A stretch of DNA of 44,126 nucleotides, taken from contig CAJPFN010000018.1 in NCBI GenBank assembly GCA_905339215.1, positions 1-44,126 of the forward strand, written 5' to 3'. The notes beneath the pieces were generated by a model. The model worked only from the letters and a program-made list of their open reading frames with translations, was not told the origin of the DNA and did no database searches. The translations under genes were made by a program, and so were the position numbers. Every line of letters begins with the position of its first letter. Position 1 is the first letter of the stretch. Source of the stretch: Rhizobiaceae bacterium. Lineage in GTDB: Bacteria; Pseudomonadota; Alphaproteobacteria; Rhizobiales; Rhizobiaceae. Below, piece by piece: positions 8,058-17,552 of the stretch.

Positions 8058-8846
8058 ATGATCGGACGGCTGAGGACCGGGCTTGCGCTCGCCGGCATCG
8101 TGGCCTTCACGATCCCGGTCGTCGCCTACCAGTATTTCGCCATCAGGACCGGATGGGTCGACTGGCAGCGGCTGCCGCCGCACTGGCACCGCGCCATGAC
8201 GCGCATCCTCGGCTTCAAGGTCCATGTCCGCGGCGAACTCGCCGGCGACCGTCCGCTGATGGTCGCTGCCAACCACATCTCGTGGACCGACATCATGGTG
8301 CTCGGCTCGCTCGGCCGCGTCACCTTCATCGCCAAGTCCGAGCTCGGCCGCTGGCCGATCTTCGGCCAGATGGCCAAGGCGCAGAAGACGATCTTCGTCG
8401 AGCGCGAGCGGCGGCGCAAGTCCGGCCAGCAGGCGACCGAGATCGGCAGGCGGCTGGCCGGCCACGAGGCGATGGTGCTGTTCGCCGAAGGCAGCACGTC
8501 GGACGGCAACTTCCTGCTGCCCTTCAAGAGCTCGCTGTTCGGCGCCGCCGACATCGCGCTCGCCGAAGGCGGCGCCGAAACCGTGCACATCCAGCCCGTC
8601 GCCATCACCTACACGCGCGTCCACGGCCTGCCGATGGGTCGCCAGCACCGCAAGATCGCCGCCTGGATCGGCGACCAGGACCTCGTCCCCCACGTCGTGC
8701 AGCTGTTGCGCGAGGGCGCCGTCGACGTCGTCGTCCAGTTCGGCGAGCCGGTGCCGTTCACCGCGTCGAGCCGGCGCAAGGAAGTCGCCGCCGAGATCGA
8801 GCGGCGCGTGCGCAGGATGATGGCAGAGGCGCTGCGCGGCGGTTGA
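8058..8846 (+). CDS. olsA: 1-acyl-glycerophosphate/lyso-ornithine lipid acyltransferase
   Basis: 262 residues. One hydrophobic segment at about 9-29 should anchor the protein in the inner membrane. The PlsC-family catalytic box NHISWTD (H73, D78; H-x4-D) and the substrate loop FAEGSTSDG (about 142-150) are intact. The family moves an acyl chain onto a lyso-lipid acceptor. I recall that in Sinorhizobium meliloti the gene in this position, next to miaB, phoH and ybeY, is olsA, which makes ornithine lipid from lyso-ornithine lipid. The symbol rests on that synteny. A role as the ordinary PlsC of phospholipid synthesis is the alternative. OlsB is not in the window. Confidence 0.75.
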   Translation: MIGRLRTGLALAGIVAFTIPVVAYQYFAIRTGWVDWQRLPPHWHRAMTRILGFKVHVRGELAGDRPLMVAANHISWTDIMVLGSLGRVTFIAKSELGRWPIFGQMAKAQKTIFVERERRRKSGQQATEIGRRLAGHEAMVLFAEGSTSDGNFLLPFKSSLFGAADIALAEGGAETVHIQPVAITYTRVHGLPMGRQHRKIAAWIGDQDLVPHVVQLLREGAVDVVVQFGEPVPFTASSRRKEVAAEIERRVRRMMAEALRGG

Positions 8847-8903
8847 GGCGCGTCTCGCGCCGAGCGGGCAATAGGACGGTTCAATCCGCGCCGCAAATGG
8901 TTT

Positions 8904-10325
8904 ATGGACGCGCGCATGGAACTCGACCAGACAACCGCCGCCGGCGAAGGCGCCCCGGAAACTGCCCCGGCATCGGCGACCGCCCGCAAGGTCTTCGTCA
9001 AGACCTACGGCTGCCAGATGAACGTCTACGATTCGCAGCGCATGGCCGATGCGCTCGAGCGCGACGGCTATGCTTCGACAGACAGCATCGAGCAGGCGGA
9101 CCTCGTCCTCCTGAACACCTGCCACATTCGCGAGAAGGCCGCCGAGAAGGTCTATTCGGAACTCGGCCGCATCCGCAGGCTGAAAGCCGAGCGGAGCCGC
9201 GCGGGCCACGACGTGATCGTCGGCGTCACCGGCTGCGTCGCCCAGGCCGAGGGCAGGGAGATCATCGCCCGCGCTCCCGTCGTCGACCTCGTCGTCGGCC
9301 CGCAGACCTATCACCGCCTGCCCGACATCGTGCGCAAGGCGCGCGCCGGCGAGAAGGTGGTCGAGACCGACTATGCGGTCGAGGACAAGTTCGAGCACCT
9401 GCCGCAGCCGAAGGCCGCCGAGGTGGCGCGGCGCGGCGTCACGGCCTTCCTTACCGTTCAGGAAGGCTGCGACAAGTTCTGCACCTTCTGTGTGGTGCCC
9501 TATACGCGCGGCTCGGAGGTCTCGCGGCCCGTCGCGCAGATCGTCGCCGAGGCCGAGCGACTGGCCGCGTCGGGCGTGCGCGAGGTGACGCTGCTCGGCC
9601 AGAACGTCAACGCCTGGAGTGCGGATGGTCCCGACGGCCGGCCGTGGGGGCTGGGCCGCCTGCTCTTCCGCCTGGCCGAGATCCGCGGCCTGGCCAGGCT
9701 GCGCTACACGACCAGCCATCCGCGCGACATGGACGACGACCTGATCGCCGCGCATCGCGACCTTCCCGCGCTGATGCCCTACCTACACCTTCCGGTCCAG
9801 GCGGGCTCCGACCGCATCCTCAAGGCGATGAACCGGCGCCACACCGGCGCGGACTACCGACGGCTGGTCGATCGCATCCGTGACGCGCGGCCCGACATTG
9901 CGCTGTCGGGCGACTTCATCGTCGGCTTCCCGGGCGAGACCGACGCCGACTTCGAGGACACGATGCGGATCGTCCGCGACGTCGGCTACGCGCAGGCTTT
10001 CTCCTTCAAGTATTCGCCGCGCCCCGGCACGCCGGGCGCCGAGATGGACGGACATGTCGCGGACGCCGTCAAGGACGAGCGGCTGCAGCGTCTCCAGGCG
10101 CTGCTGACGGAACAGCAGCGCGCCTTCGCCGCCGGACTCGTCGGACGAACGATGACCGTCCTCATCGAGAAGCCGGGCCGCCTGCCCGGCCAGCGCGTCG
10201 GACGCTCGCCGTGGCTGCAGCCGGTGATAGTTGATGAAAAGGCCGGCGGAATCGGTGACATTGTCCCGGTGCGAATCACGAAGGCCGGGACCAACAGCCT
10301 GTTGGCCGGGTCGGCCGGAAGCTGA
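8904..10325 (+). CDS. miaB: tRNA-2-methylthio-N6-dimethylallyladenosine synthase MiaB
   Basis: 473 residues. The N-terminal UPF0004 domain supplies three cluster cysteines (C37 in TYGCQMN, C73 in [10 protein letters not shown]111 in VTGCVAQ). The radical-SAM domain has the CDKFCTFC motif (C189, C193, C196), and a TRAM RNA-binding domain closes the protein (about 405-470). MiaB uses two iron-sulfur clusters and SAM to add a methylthio group to i6A37 of tRNAs. SAM is supplied by metK downstream in the same run of genes. An internal ATG at 8916 is an alternative start. The phoH-like gene begins 35 bases later. Confidence 0.95.
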   Translation: MDARMELDQTTAAGEGAPETAPASATARKVFVKTYGCQMNVYDSQRMADALERDGYASTDSIEQADLVLLNTCHIREKAAEKVYSELGRIRRLKAERSRAGHDVIVGVTGCVAQAEGREIIARAPVVDLVVGPQTYHRLPDIVRKARAGEKVVETDYAVEDKFEHLPQPKAAEVARRGVTAFLTVQEGCDKFCTFCVVPYTRGSEVSRPVAQIVAEAERLAASGVREVTLLGQNVNAWSADGPDGRPWGLGRLLFRLAEIRGLARLRYTTSHPRDMDDDLIAAHRDLPALMPYLHLPVQAGSDRILKAMNRRHTGADYRRLVDRIRDARPDIALSGDFIVGFPGETDADFEDTMRIVRDVGYAQAFSFKYSPRPGTPGAEMDGHVADAVKDERLQRLQALLTEQQRAFAAGLVGRTMTVLIEKPGRLPGQRVGRSPWLQPVIVDEKAGGIGDIVPVRITKAGTNSLLAGSAGS

Positions 10326-10360
10326 AGGCACTGAACCTGCCTGCAACAGAGGAAATACGG

Positions 10361-11401
10361 TTGAGCGCCATCGAGCTAAAGCACCTGTCCTCCGGGGCAT
10401 CGGACATGGCGCACATCGTCCTTACCTTCGACAACAACAAACTGGCCAGCGCCCTCTACGGGCAGTTCGACGAGAACCTCGCACGGCTCGAGCAGAAGCT
10501 CGGCGTCGACATCCGTTCGCGCGGCAACCAGTTGACAATAAAGGGCAGTCCGACGGCAGCCGAGCAGGCGCGCCGCGCACTGGACCATCTCTACGGCATT
10601 CTCCAGCAGGGCGCCCACCTCGCCCAGTCGGACGTCGACGGCGCCGTGCGCATGGCTGTGGCGGCCGACGACCAGTTGACCCTGCCGACGCTCGAGCGCA
10701 AGGGCAAGATGGCGGCGGCGCAGATCGCGACGCGCAAGAAGACCATCCACGCGCGCTCCCTCAACCAGGACGCCTACATGCGTGCGCTGGAGCGCGCCGA
10801 GCTCGTCTTCGGCATCGGCCCCGCCGGCACCGGCAAGACCTATCTTGCGGTGGCGCACGCGGCGATGCTGCTCGAGCGCGGCATGGTCGAGCGCATCGTG
10901 CTGTCGCGTCCGGCGGTCGAGGCGGGAGAGCGCCTGGGCTTCCTGCCCGGCGACATGAAGGAGAAGGTCGATCCCTATCTGCGGCCGCTCTATGACGCGC
11001 TCTACGACATGATGCCGGGCGACAAGGTCGAGCGCGCCATCGCGGCGGGCGTCATCGAGATCGCGCCGCTTGCCTTCATGCGCGGCCGCACGCTGGCGCA
11101 TGCCGCCGTCATCCTCGACGAGGCGCAGAACACGACGCCGATGCAGATGAAGATGTTCCTCACCCGGCTGGGCGAGAATTCGCGCATGATCGTCACCGGC
11201 GATCCGACGCAGATCGACCTGCCGCCGAACACGCAGTCGGGCCTGGTCGAGGCGCTGCGCATCCTCGTCGACATTCCCGGTGCGGTGACCGTGCGCTTCA
11301 ACGAGAAGGACATCGTCCGCCACCCGCTCGTCGCCGAGATCGTCGCCGCCTACGACCGCGAGGCGAAAATGGCGCGCGGGCTTGGCATGGGCGAAGGCTG
11401 A
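10361..11401 (+). CDS. PhoH family ATPase
   Basis: 346 residues from a TTG at 10361, preceded by AGAGGAAA; an ATG at 10406 is the alternative but would remove 15 residues. An N-terminal KH-like region (about 17-85) precedes the PhoH P-loop domain: Walker A GPAGTGKT (153-160), Walker B VILDEAQ (250-256) and the later GDPTQIDLP. It corresponds to YbeZ, which sits next to ybeY in many bacteria and is thought to work with it in RNA metabolism. The gene is 13 bases upstream of ybeY. The exact activity of this family (nucleotide-dependent RNA remodelling or cleavage) is not settled. Confidence 0.92.
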   Translation: MSAIELKHLSSGASDMAHIVLTFDNNKLASALYGQFDENLARLEQKLGVDIRSRGNQLTIKGSPTAAEQARRALDHLYGILQQGAHLAQSDVDGAVRMAVAADDQLTLPTLERKGKMAAAQIATRKKTIHARSLNQDAYMRALERAELVFGIGPAGTGKTYLAVAHAAMLLERGMVERIVLSRPAVEAGERLGFLPGDMKEKVDPYLRPLYDALYDMMPGDKVERAIAAGVIEIAPLAFMRGRTLAHAAVILDEAQNTTPMQMKMFLTRLGENSRMIVTGDPTQIDLPPNTQSGLVEALRILVDIPGAVTVRFNEKDIVRHPLVAEIVAAYDREAKMARGLGMGEG

Positions 11402-11414
11402 AGGCCGGGATCCG

Positions 11415-11918
11415 ATGACCGCACGAAACAGCCGGCGGCGGCCCAGGGCGGCGGTATCGATCGATCTCATGGTCGAGGCGGGGAAATGGCCGGCGAAAGC
11501 GGCGCTCTCCGCGCTCGCGCGAAAGGCCGTGGCTGCCGCTCTCGCCGAGGCCGGGGCTGCCGATACCCCGTCGGAGCTCAGCATCGTCTTCACCGACGAC
11601 GCGCATATCCGCGCGCTTAACGCCGGCTGGCGGGGCAAGGACAAGGCGACCAACGTGCTGTCCTTCCCGGCCTTCCCGGTGAAACCGGGCGATCCGCTGC
11701 CGCCGATGCTCGGCGATGTCGTGATCGCCGCCGAGACGGTGGCGCGTGAGGCCGAACTGGAAGAAAAGCCGCTCGATCACCATCTGCTGCATCTGATGGT
11801 CCACGGTGTCCTTCACCTCCTCGGCTACGACCACGAGGACGAGGTGGAGGCCGAGGCCATGGAAGCATTGGAGCGCCGGGCGCTGGCAAAGCTTGCCATT
11901 CCCGATCCCTATGCGTAA
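11415..11918 (+). CDS. ybeY: Endoribonuclease YbeY
   Basis: 167 residues from the ATG at 11415, 13 bases after the phoH-like stop; an in-frame start at 11382 would overlap that gene. The zinc site [11 protein letters not shown] (H130, H134, H140) and the conserved [14 protein letters not shown] segment, with its arginine, are intact. YbeY is a zinc-dependent single-strand endoribonuclease involved in 16S rRNA 3'-end maturation and ribosome quality control. Loss of the S. meliloti orthologue affects symbiosis and stress tolerance (established knowledge). The C-terminal helix is rich in Glu/Ala. Confidence 0.95.
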   Translation: MTARNSRRRPRAAVSIDLMVEAGKWPAKAALSALARKAVAAALAEAGAADTPSELSIVFTDDAHIRALNAGWRGKDKATNVLSFPAFPVKPGDPLPPMLGDVVIAAETVAREAELEEKPLDHHLLHLMVHGVLHLLGYDHEDEVEAEAMEALERRALAKLAIPDPYA

Positions 11919-11947
11919 CAGGTAGATACGCATCCAGCCGGACGACG

Positions 11948-13003
11948 ATGAACGAGATTCGCGATTCCGTCGCCATCCCCGACAAGGGGAGCGACACTTC
12001 CGCCCCGTCGCAGAACGACGAGGGTCCGAGTAGCAGCGAGCAGCAGGCACCCGAACGCCCCACGCTGCTCGAACGCCTCGGAAACCTGTTTCGCCACCGC
12101 AACGGCAGCAGTCTTCGCGAAGACCTCGCCGACGCCCTTGCCGAGACGTCCGCCGAGGCGGGCTTCTCGCCGGCCGAGCGCGCGATGCTCAACAACATCC
12201 TGCGCCTGCGCGAAGTCCGCGTCGAGGACGTCATGGTCCCCCGCGCCGACATCGAGGCGGTCGATATCTCGATGAACCTCGCCGACGCCATGAATGCCTT
12301 CGAGGAATCGGGACATTCCCGCATGCCCGTCTACGCGGACACGCTCGACGATCCGCGCGGCATGGTCCACATCAAGGACATCGTCGTCCACATCACGCGC
12401 CAGGCGCGTGCGAAGAAGGGCCGCGGCGCCAGGAAGGCGGAAACGCCGGCGCGCGCACTCGATCTTGCCAGCGTCGACCTGTCGAAGTCGCTTGCCGATC
12501 TCAGCCTGATACGCTCGGTGCTCTTCGTGCCGCCCTCCATGCTCGCCTCGGACCTGATGGCGCGCATGCAGGCGGGTCGTGTGCAGATGGCCCTGGTCAT
12601 CGACGAATATGGCGGCACCGACGGGCTGGTCTCGCTGGAGGACCTCGTCGAGATGGTCGTCGGCGACATCGAGGACGAACACGACGAGGAAGTGCCCCTG
12701 ATCACCCGAACGGGCGACGGCATTTTCGTCGTCGACGGCAAGGCGGAGATCGATGACGTCGCGGCGGTGATCGGAGATGCGTTCAAGGCAGGCGAGCACG
12801 GCGAGACGGTCGACACGATCGGGGGCATGATCTTCAACACGCTCGGCCGCGTGCCGACACGCGGCGAGGTGGTCCACCCCATTCCCGGTTTCGAGTTCCA
12901 TGTGCTCGACGCCGATCCCCGCCGGGTCAAGCGCGTTCGCATCGTGCACGACCAGAAGGCCGAGCGACGCCGCCGGGCCGCCCAGCCCGCCGCGAAGGCG
13001 TGA
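11948..13003 (+). CDS. CBS/CorC-domain protein (hemolysin-like, TlyC/CorC family)
   Basis: 351 residues without membrane spans, so it is of the short CorC type and lacks the DUF21 membrane domain. Following a charged N-terminus come the segment VEDVMVPRADIEAVD and a CBS pair (HSRMPVYADTLDDPRGMVHIKD, then MALVIDEYGGTDGLVSLEDLVE) and a C-terminal CorC_HlyC domain (about 265-335, IDDVAAVIG...VHPIPGFEFHVLD). It has a 65-residue insert of low complexity between the two CBS motifs (KKGRGARKAE). Family members bind adenosine nucleotides and are linked to magnesium/cobalt efflux or envelope integrity. The ybeY-corC-lnt order is conserved in Proteobacteria and supports a role in this cluster. Confidence 0.88.
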   Translation: MNEIRDSVAIPDKGSDTSAPSQNDEGPSSSEQQAPERPTLLERLGNLFRHRNGSSLREDLADALAETSAEAGFSPAERAMLNNILRLREVRVEDVMVPRADIEAVDISMNLADAMNAFEESGHSRMPVYADTLDDPRGMVHIKDIVVHITRQARAKKGRGARKAETPARALDLASVDLSKSLADLSLIRSVLFVPPSMLASDLMARMQAGRVQMALVIDEYGGTDGLVSLEDLVEMVVGDIEDEHDEEVPLITRTGDGIFVVDGKAEIDDVAAVIGDAFKAGEHGETVDTIGGMIFNTLGRVPTRGEVVHPIPGFEFHVLDADPRRVKRVRIVHDQKAERRRRAAQPAAKA

Positions 13004-13008
13004 TCCCC

Positions 13009-13033
13009 GCGCCGGCGTTGGAACGTCCGGCGC
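13009..13033 (+). other. Hairpin between the CorC-like gene and lnt
   Basis: GCGCCGG (13009-13015) pairs with CCGGCGC (13027-13033), extended by CGTT/AACG around a two-base loop with one bulged T. No T-run follows, so this may be a processing or mRNA-stability hairpin, or a weak Rho-type pause, instead of an intrinsic terminator. Confidence 0.4.
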
Positions 13034-13079
13034 GTCCTGATACATCTCTGGGGGTGATTCTCCTCGAGCGGAACCCCGA

Positions 13080-14666
13080 ATGGAACGGCTGTCCGGCAAT
13101 ATAATATTGCTGTGGGGATGGCGGCGCGCGCTGGTGGCGTTCCTCGGCGGCGCGTTCCTCGTGCTTTCCGCAGCGCCGTTCGACTTCTTCGCCGCCGGTT
13201 TTGTCTCCTTCCCCATACTCGTCTGGCTGCTCGACGGAGCGGTCCCGGAACGGCCCGGCGGCCGCCTGTCCCATCTCGTCCCGGCCTTTGTGGTCGGCTG
13301 GTGGTTCGGCTTCGGCTACTTCGTCGTCGGGCTCTGGTGGGTCGGCATGGCGATGCTCGTCGACGCCGGCAGCCATGCGTGGGCGATCCCGATCGCCGTC
13401 GTGCTGCTTCCCGCGATCCTCGCGCTCTTCTATGGGTTTGCCGCGGCCCTGGCGCGCTTGGCCTGGAGCGACGGTCTGGGGCGCGTACTTGCCCTGGCCG
13501 CGGCCTTCGGCCTCGCCGAGTGGTTGAGGACCTTCGTCTTCACCGGCTTCCCCTGGAATCCGGTGGGCTATGCGGCGATGCCGATCCCGCTGCTCATGCA
13601 GAGCGTGTCGGCCGTCGGAACGATGGGGATGAACATCCTCGTCGTGCTGGTCTTCGCCGTGCCGGCGCTCCTCGCCGGCCGCCGTCACCGGTGGGCAGGC
13701 TTCGTCGTGGCGACGGCGCTGGCGGTTGCGCATGTCGGCTACGGATACGTCACCCTCGCCCGTCCGCGCGGCGAGTCGGTCCAGACGATCTCGGTCCGTA
13801 TCGTACAGCCGGCGATCGATCAGGCGCGCAAGATCGACCGCGAGGCTCGCGACGACATCTTCCGCACGCTGCTGTCGCTGTCCGGCCAGCCCGTGGAGAC
13901 AGGCGGGACGCCGCCACGCCTGATCGTTTGGCCGGAAACATCCGTGCCCTTCATCTTCGCCGAAAGACCCGACAGTCTGACGGCGATCGCCGACCTCCTT
14001 GCCGACGGCCAGGTATTGATGGCCGGCGCCGTTCGCGCGGAGGAAGGCGCCGGCGGCGAGCGGACGCGATACTACAATTCGGTCGTCGAGATCGACGATG
14101 CTGGCGAAATCTCCGGTGCCGTCGACAAGGCTCATCTCGTTCCCGGCGGCGAGTATCTGCCTTTCGAGGAACTGTTCGGCCGATTCGGCATCGATCGGAT
14201 CGTGGCGATTCCGGTGAGTTTCTCGCCAGGCGCCGGGCGTCGAATCCTGGCCGCACCCGGCGGACTGACGGCCGCGGCATTCGTCTGCTACGAGATGATC
14301 TTCCCCGATCTCGTCGCCGACGGCGGAAGCGGCGCCGATTTCATCGTCACCGTGACGAATGACGGCTGGTTCGGCGATACGCCGGGACCCTACCAGCACC
14401 TGAGACAGGCCCAGATCCGCGCGGTCGAAACTAGAAAGCCGGTGTTGCGCGCCGCCAACACCGGGATTTCGGCGGTGATCGACGAGCGCGGCCGGATCCT
14501 CGACGCGCTGGCCATCGACGCGCGGGGATCGCTCGATTCGGTCGTGCCTGTTCCTCAGCCGACTAATCGAATGTTTTCACCGCGGCTGACGGGTTTTTTC
14601 CTTCTTTTCGGCGCTTTAGCGCTGTCGCTCGGGCTAGGTGCAGGGCCGCGAAGACGCCTCGATTGA
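13080..14666 (+). CDS. lnt: Apolipoprotein N-acyltransferase
   Basis: 528 residues. The first 225 contain several hydrophobic membrane spans. The rest is a periplasmic nitrilase-like domain with the catalytic triad Glu286 (WPETSVPF), Lys350 ([14 protein letters not shown]) and Cys403 ([10 protein letters not shown]). A C-terminal hydrophobic span ([14 protein letters not shown]) is present. Lnt adds the third acyl chain to the N-terminal cysteine of lipoproteins in the inner membrane; its likely clients include the lipoproteins predicted at 1316 and 17553. The ATG at 13080 lacks a strong ribosome-binding site. A candidate promoter for the next gene overlaps its stop codon. Confidence 0.95.
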   Translation: MERLSGNIILLWGWRRALVAFLGGAFLVLSAAPFDFFAAGFVSFPILVWLLDGAVPERPGGRLSHLVPAFVVGWWFGFGYFVVGLWWVGMAMLVDAGSHAWAIPIAVVLLPAILALFYGFAAALARLAWSDGLGRVLALAAAFGLAEWLRTFVFTGFPWNPVGYAAMPIPLLMQSVSAVGTMGMNILVVLVFAVPALLAGRRHRWAGFVVATALAVAHVGYGYVTLARPRGESVQTISVRIVQPAIDQARKIDREARDDIFRTLLSLSGQPVETGGTPPRLIVWPETSVPFIFAERPDSLTAIADLLADGQVLMAGAVRAEEGAGGERTRYYNSVVEIDDAGEISGAVDKAHLVPGGEYLPFEELFGRFGIDRIVAIPVSFSPGAGRRILAAPGGLTAAAFVCYEMIFPDLVADGGSGADFIVTVTNDGWFGDTPGPYQHLRQAQIRAVETRKPVLRAANTGISAVIDERGRILDALAIDARGSLDSVVPVPQPTNRMFSPRLTGFFLLFGALALSLGLGAGPRRRLD

Positions 14667-14692
14667 CTCTAGGTATATTAGAAAAACATAGT
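14663..14692 (+). promoter_or_regulatory. Candidate promoter for the XRE regulator
   Basis: TTGACT at 14663-14668 overlaps the lnt stop codon, and CATAGT lies at 14687-14692 after an 18-base spacer. The surrounding sequence (TATATTAGAAAAACATAGTA) is unusually AT-rich for this window. The start codon of the regulator is about 110 bases downstream, leaving a sizeable leader. Judged by eye only. Confidence 0.35.
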
Positions 14693-14802
14693 ACTATCGT
14701 CTGCCGTTCCTGGGTGACCGCCAAGAGGGGATTGGGGCCTTTCTTTGGCTGGGGGACGGCGTCAACGATGATGCCAACAAGCCGGTGAACGGCGAGGAAA
14801 AA

Positions 14803-15219
14803 ATGACAGCGAACAAGAAGAAGCCCAATCCGATCGACATACATGTCGGAAGTCGGATACGTCTTCGGCGGAACATGCTCGGAATGAGCCAGGAGAAGCT
14901 CGGCGAAAGCCTCGGCATCACTTTCCAGCAGATACAGAAATACGAGAAGGGCACGAACCGGGTCGGGGCCAGCAGGCTTCAGGCGATCTCCTCCATCCTC
15001 GGCGTCCCCGTGTCCTACTTCTTCGAGGACGCGCCGGGGGCCGAATCGGTCGAAGCGCGCGGTCTTGCCGAGGACGGCTCCACGTCCTTCGTGGTCGATT
15101 TCCTCAACAGCGCGGAAGGCATCCAGTTGAACAGGGCCTTCGTCCAGATCCCCGACCCGAGGGTGCGCCGCAAGATCCTCGAACTCGTCAAGACGCTGGC
15201 GGGCGGTCCGGCGGAGTAG
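14803..15219 (+). CDS. XRE-family helix-turn-helix regulator
   Basis: 138 residues from the ATG at 14803, preceded by GAGGAAAA; an upstream GTG at 14785 is less likely. The HTH_XRE domain covers about residues 13-72: IRLRRNMLGMSQEKLGESLGIT with the recognition helix FQQIQKYEKGTNRV, then LGVPVSYFFED. The C-terminal part is acidic and helical and ends in a region RKILELVKTLAG. Regulators of this type are common in Rhizobiales directly upstream of metK. The target is unknown; autoregulation or control of metK are reasonable guesses from position. It appears to be transcribed from its own AT-rich promoter. Confidence 0.88.
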   Translation: MTANKKKPNPIDIHVGSRIRLRRNMLGMSQEKLGESLGITFQQIQKYEKGTNRVGASRLQAISSILGVPVSYFFEDAPGAESVEARGLAEDGSTSFVVDFLNSAEGIQLNRAFVQIPDPRVRRKILELVKTLAGGPAE

Positions 15220-15355
15220 GCTCTTCGGCACGGGCCGGGGCTTACCGGCAACAGGGCGGCACCAAAAAGATGCCGTCCTGGCGCGGCCGTGCCGCTGCAA
15301 TGGGTCATGTATATTGACTAGATCGCCCGGTGTTCGCTACAGCGTGGTCGCCGAT

Positions 15356-15380
15356 GGCCGGTGACTTGCCGGCCTTTTTT
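15356..15380 (+). terminator. Intrinsic terminator/attenuator directly before metK
   Basis: GGCCGG (15356-15361), a seven-base loop, CCGGCC (15369-15374), then six T at 15375-15380: a textbook intrinsic terminator. It ends only two bases before the metK ribosome-binding site (GGAGGGG, 15383-15389). It could end transcripts of the upstream regulator, but lying so close it could also attenuate metK expression or hide its ribosome-binding region. Confidence 0.7.
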
Positions 15381-15395
15381 CTGGAGGGGACACCC

Positions 15396-16676
15396 GTGAC
15401 GCGGCAGAACTACCTTTTTACCAGCGAATCCGTTTCCGAAGGTCATCCCGACAAGGTCTGCGACCGCATCTCCGACGAGATCGTCGATCTGGCCTATCGG
15501 GAAGCAAAGAAAGCCGGCATGGACCCTTGGAAGGTCCGAGTCGCCTGCGAAACTCTTGCAACCACCAACCGCGTCGTTATCGCCGGCGAGGTGCGCGTGC
15601 CCGACACGCTCCTCAAGCACGGCAAGGACGGCAAGGCCCTGAAGGATGCCGCCGGCCATCCCGTGGTCAATCCTTCGAAGTTCAAGTCCGCCGCCCGCAA
15701 GGCGATCAAGGCGATCGGCTACGAGCAGAACGGCTTCCACTGGAAGACCGCCCGGATCGAGGTCCTGCTGCATGGCCAGTCGCCCGACATCGGCCAGGGC
15801 GTCGACAGCGCCGCCGACAAGCAGGGCGAGGAAGGTGCCGGCGACCAGGGCATCATGTTCGGCTACGCCTGCCGTGAGACCCCGGACCTGATGCCGGCGC
15901 CGATCTACTACGCCCACAAGATTCTGGAACTGCTCGCCGCCGCCCGGCATGAGGGCAAGGGCGACGTGGGCAAGCTCGGCCCCGACGCCAAGAGCCAGGT
16001 GACGGTGCGCTACGTCGACGGCAAGCCGGCGGAAGTCACCCAGATCGTGCTTTCCACCCAGCATCTCGATGGCAGCTGGGACTCCAAGAAGGTTCGCAAG
16101 GTCGTCGAGCCCTATATCCGCGAGGCCCTCGCCGACCTGAAGATTGCCGCAGACTGCAACTGGTACATCAACCCGACCGGCAAGTTCGAGATCGGCGGCC
16201 CGGACGGCGATGCCGGCCTGACTGGCCGCAAGATCATCGTCGACACCTATGGCGGCGCGGCGCCCCACGGCGGCGGCGCCTTCTCCGGCAAGGACACGAC
16301 AAAGGTCGACCGCTCGGCGGCCTATGCCGCGCGTTACCTCGCCAAGAACGTCGTCGCGGCGAAGCTCGCCGACCGCTGCACGATCCAGCTCTCCTACGCG
16401 ATCGGCGTCGCCCAGCCGCTGTCGATTTACATCGACCTGCACGGCACAGGCAAAGTCGCCGAATCGGTGCTGGAGAAGGCGCTTCGCGACGTGATGGACC
16501 TGTCGCCTTCGGGCATCCGGCGCCATCTCGACCTGAACAAGCCGATCTACGCGAAGACCTCTTCCTACGGCCATTTCGGCCGCAAGGCGGGACGCGACGG
16601 TTCGTTCTCCTGGGAGAAGACCGACCTCGTCAAGCCGATCAAGGACGCGGTCGCGAAATACGCTGCGACCGCCTGA
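15396..16676 (+). CDS. metK: S-adenosylmethionine synthetase
   Basis: 426 residues from a GTG at 15396, seven bases after a strong GGAGGGG site. It makes SAM from methionine and ATP in the cytoplasm. Family motifs: [16 protein letters not shown] at the N-terminus (residues 16-31), [12 protein letters not shown], and the glycine-rich P-loop-like GGGAFSGKD. There are the insertions usual in alphaproteobacterial MetK (for example [16 protein letters not shown]). In-frame starts upstream would read through a terminator hairpin and are rejected. SAM feeds the methyltransferases encoded around it (miaB, trmB, the RsmC-like gene). trmB follows after 13 bases. Confidence 0.96.
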   Translation: MTRQNYLFTSESVSEGHPDKVCDRISDEIVDLAYREAKKAGMDPWKVRVACETLATTNRVVIAGEVRVPDTLLKHGKDGKALKDAAGHPVVNPSKFKSAARKAIKAIGYEQNGFHWKTARIEVLLHGQSPDIGQGVDSAADKQGEEGAGDQGIMFGYACRETPDLMPAPIYYAHKILELLAAARHEGKGDVGKLGPDAKSQVTVRYVDGKPAEVTQIVLSTQHLDGSWDSKKVRKVVEPYIREALADLKIAADCNWYINPTGKFEIGGPDGDAGLTGRKIIVDTYGGAAPHGGGAFSGKDTTKVDRSAAYAARYLAKNVVAAKLADRCTIQLSYAIGVAQPLSIYIDLHGTGKVAESVLEKALRDVMDLSPSGIRRHLDLNKPIYAKTSSYGHFGRKAGRDGSFSWEKTDLVKPIKDAVAKYAATA

Positions 16677-16689
16677 CCGGACGCGTTCG

Positions 16690-17391
16690 ATGACCGGGGA
16701 GCCGCGGCGCAGCCGGTCGACGGAGGCGTTCTTCGGCCGCCGTCGCGGCAAGACGATCCGCACCCCGCAGGCCGACGCGCTCGAGGCGCGTCTGCCCGCC
16801 TACCTGATCGATCTCGGCTCGAGGCCGCCGGCGCCGCTGGCGGCGCTCTTCGCAGCGCCCGTCGACCGTGTGCGACTGGAGATCGGTTTCGGCGGCGGCG
16901 AGCACCTCCTCAACGAGGCCGCGCGTCATCCGGACACCGGTTTTATCGGCGTCGAGCCGTTCGTCAACGGCATGGCCAAGCTGATGCTGGCGCTCGGCGA
17001 CACGCCGCTACGCAATCTCCGCGTCTACAACGACGACGCGACGCGCCTGCTCGACTGGTTGCCCGACGGGTGTCTTTCCGGCATCGACCTGCTCTACCCC
17101 GATCCCTGGCCGAAGCGGCGCCACTGGAAGCGCCGCTTCGTCAGCCGGGTGAACCTCGACCGGTTTGCCCGCGTGCTGGAGAAGGGCGGCCGCTTCCGCT
17201 TCGCCTCGGACATCGACAGCTATGTCAACTGGACGCTGCTGCATTGCCGCGCGCATCCGGCCTTCGACTGGCAGTCGTCGTCGGCCGACGACTGGCGAAG
17301 GCCGTACGCAGGGTGGCCGGGGACGCGATACGAGGCCAAGGCCATCCGCGAAGGACGGACGCCGGCCTACCTGACCTTCGTGCGCGTCTGA
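16690..17391 (+). CDS. trmB: tRNA (guanine-N7-)-methyltransferase
   Basis: 233 residues. The SAM-binding motif [11 protein letters not shown] lies at about 63-73, and the TrmB signature [18 protein letters not shown] lies near 133-150. The N-terminal R-rich part ([11 protein letters not shown]) fits tRNA contact. TrmB methylates N7 of G46 in the variable loop of tRNAs. The gene follows metK by 13 bases and is likely in the same transcript. A C-terminal [20 protein letters not shown] segment is typical of the family. Confidence 0.95.
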   Translation: MTGEPRRSRSTEAFFGRRRGKTIRTPQADALEARLPAYLIDLGSRPPAPLAALFAAPVDRVRLEIGFGGGEHLLNEAARHPDTGFIGVEPFVNGMAKLMLALGDTPLRNLRVYNDDATRLLDWLPDGCLSGIDLLYPDPWPKRRHWKRRFVSRVNLDRFARVLEKGGRFRFASDIDSYVNWTLLHCRAHPAFDWQSSSADDWRRPYAGWPGTRYEAKAIREGRTPAYLTFVRV

Positions 17392-17485
17392 CCGGATCGG
17401 CGAACGAGTGCCTCGCCGGCTGTGCCGAAAGCCGCGCGATTCCGTCGCCATCCATGCGTTTTCCCCGGCTTGCGCCGGCTTGCGA

Positions 17486-17511
17486 CAATCGCCGCGCTTT
17501 ACAGGCGATTG
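17486..17511. repeat. Inverted repeat upstream of the DUF4105 lipoprotein
   Basis: CAATCGCC (17486-17493) and GGCGATTG (17504-17511) are perfect eight-base arms around a ten-base centre, GCGCTTTACA. It ends about 40 bases before the start codon. No T-run follows, so a protein-binding operator or an mRNA leader hairpin is more likely than a terminator. Confidence 0.45.
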
Positions 17512-17552
17512 CGGTGCGATATCGTGAATCGGAGGGAAGAGGGGCTCGAGAG

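Noticed and set aside
15220-15395. Known SAM-II or SAM/SAH riboswitch upstream of metK
   Set aside because: I looked for the remembered core sequences and pseudoknot pattern and did not find them; only the terminator hairpin is supported.
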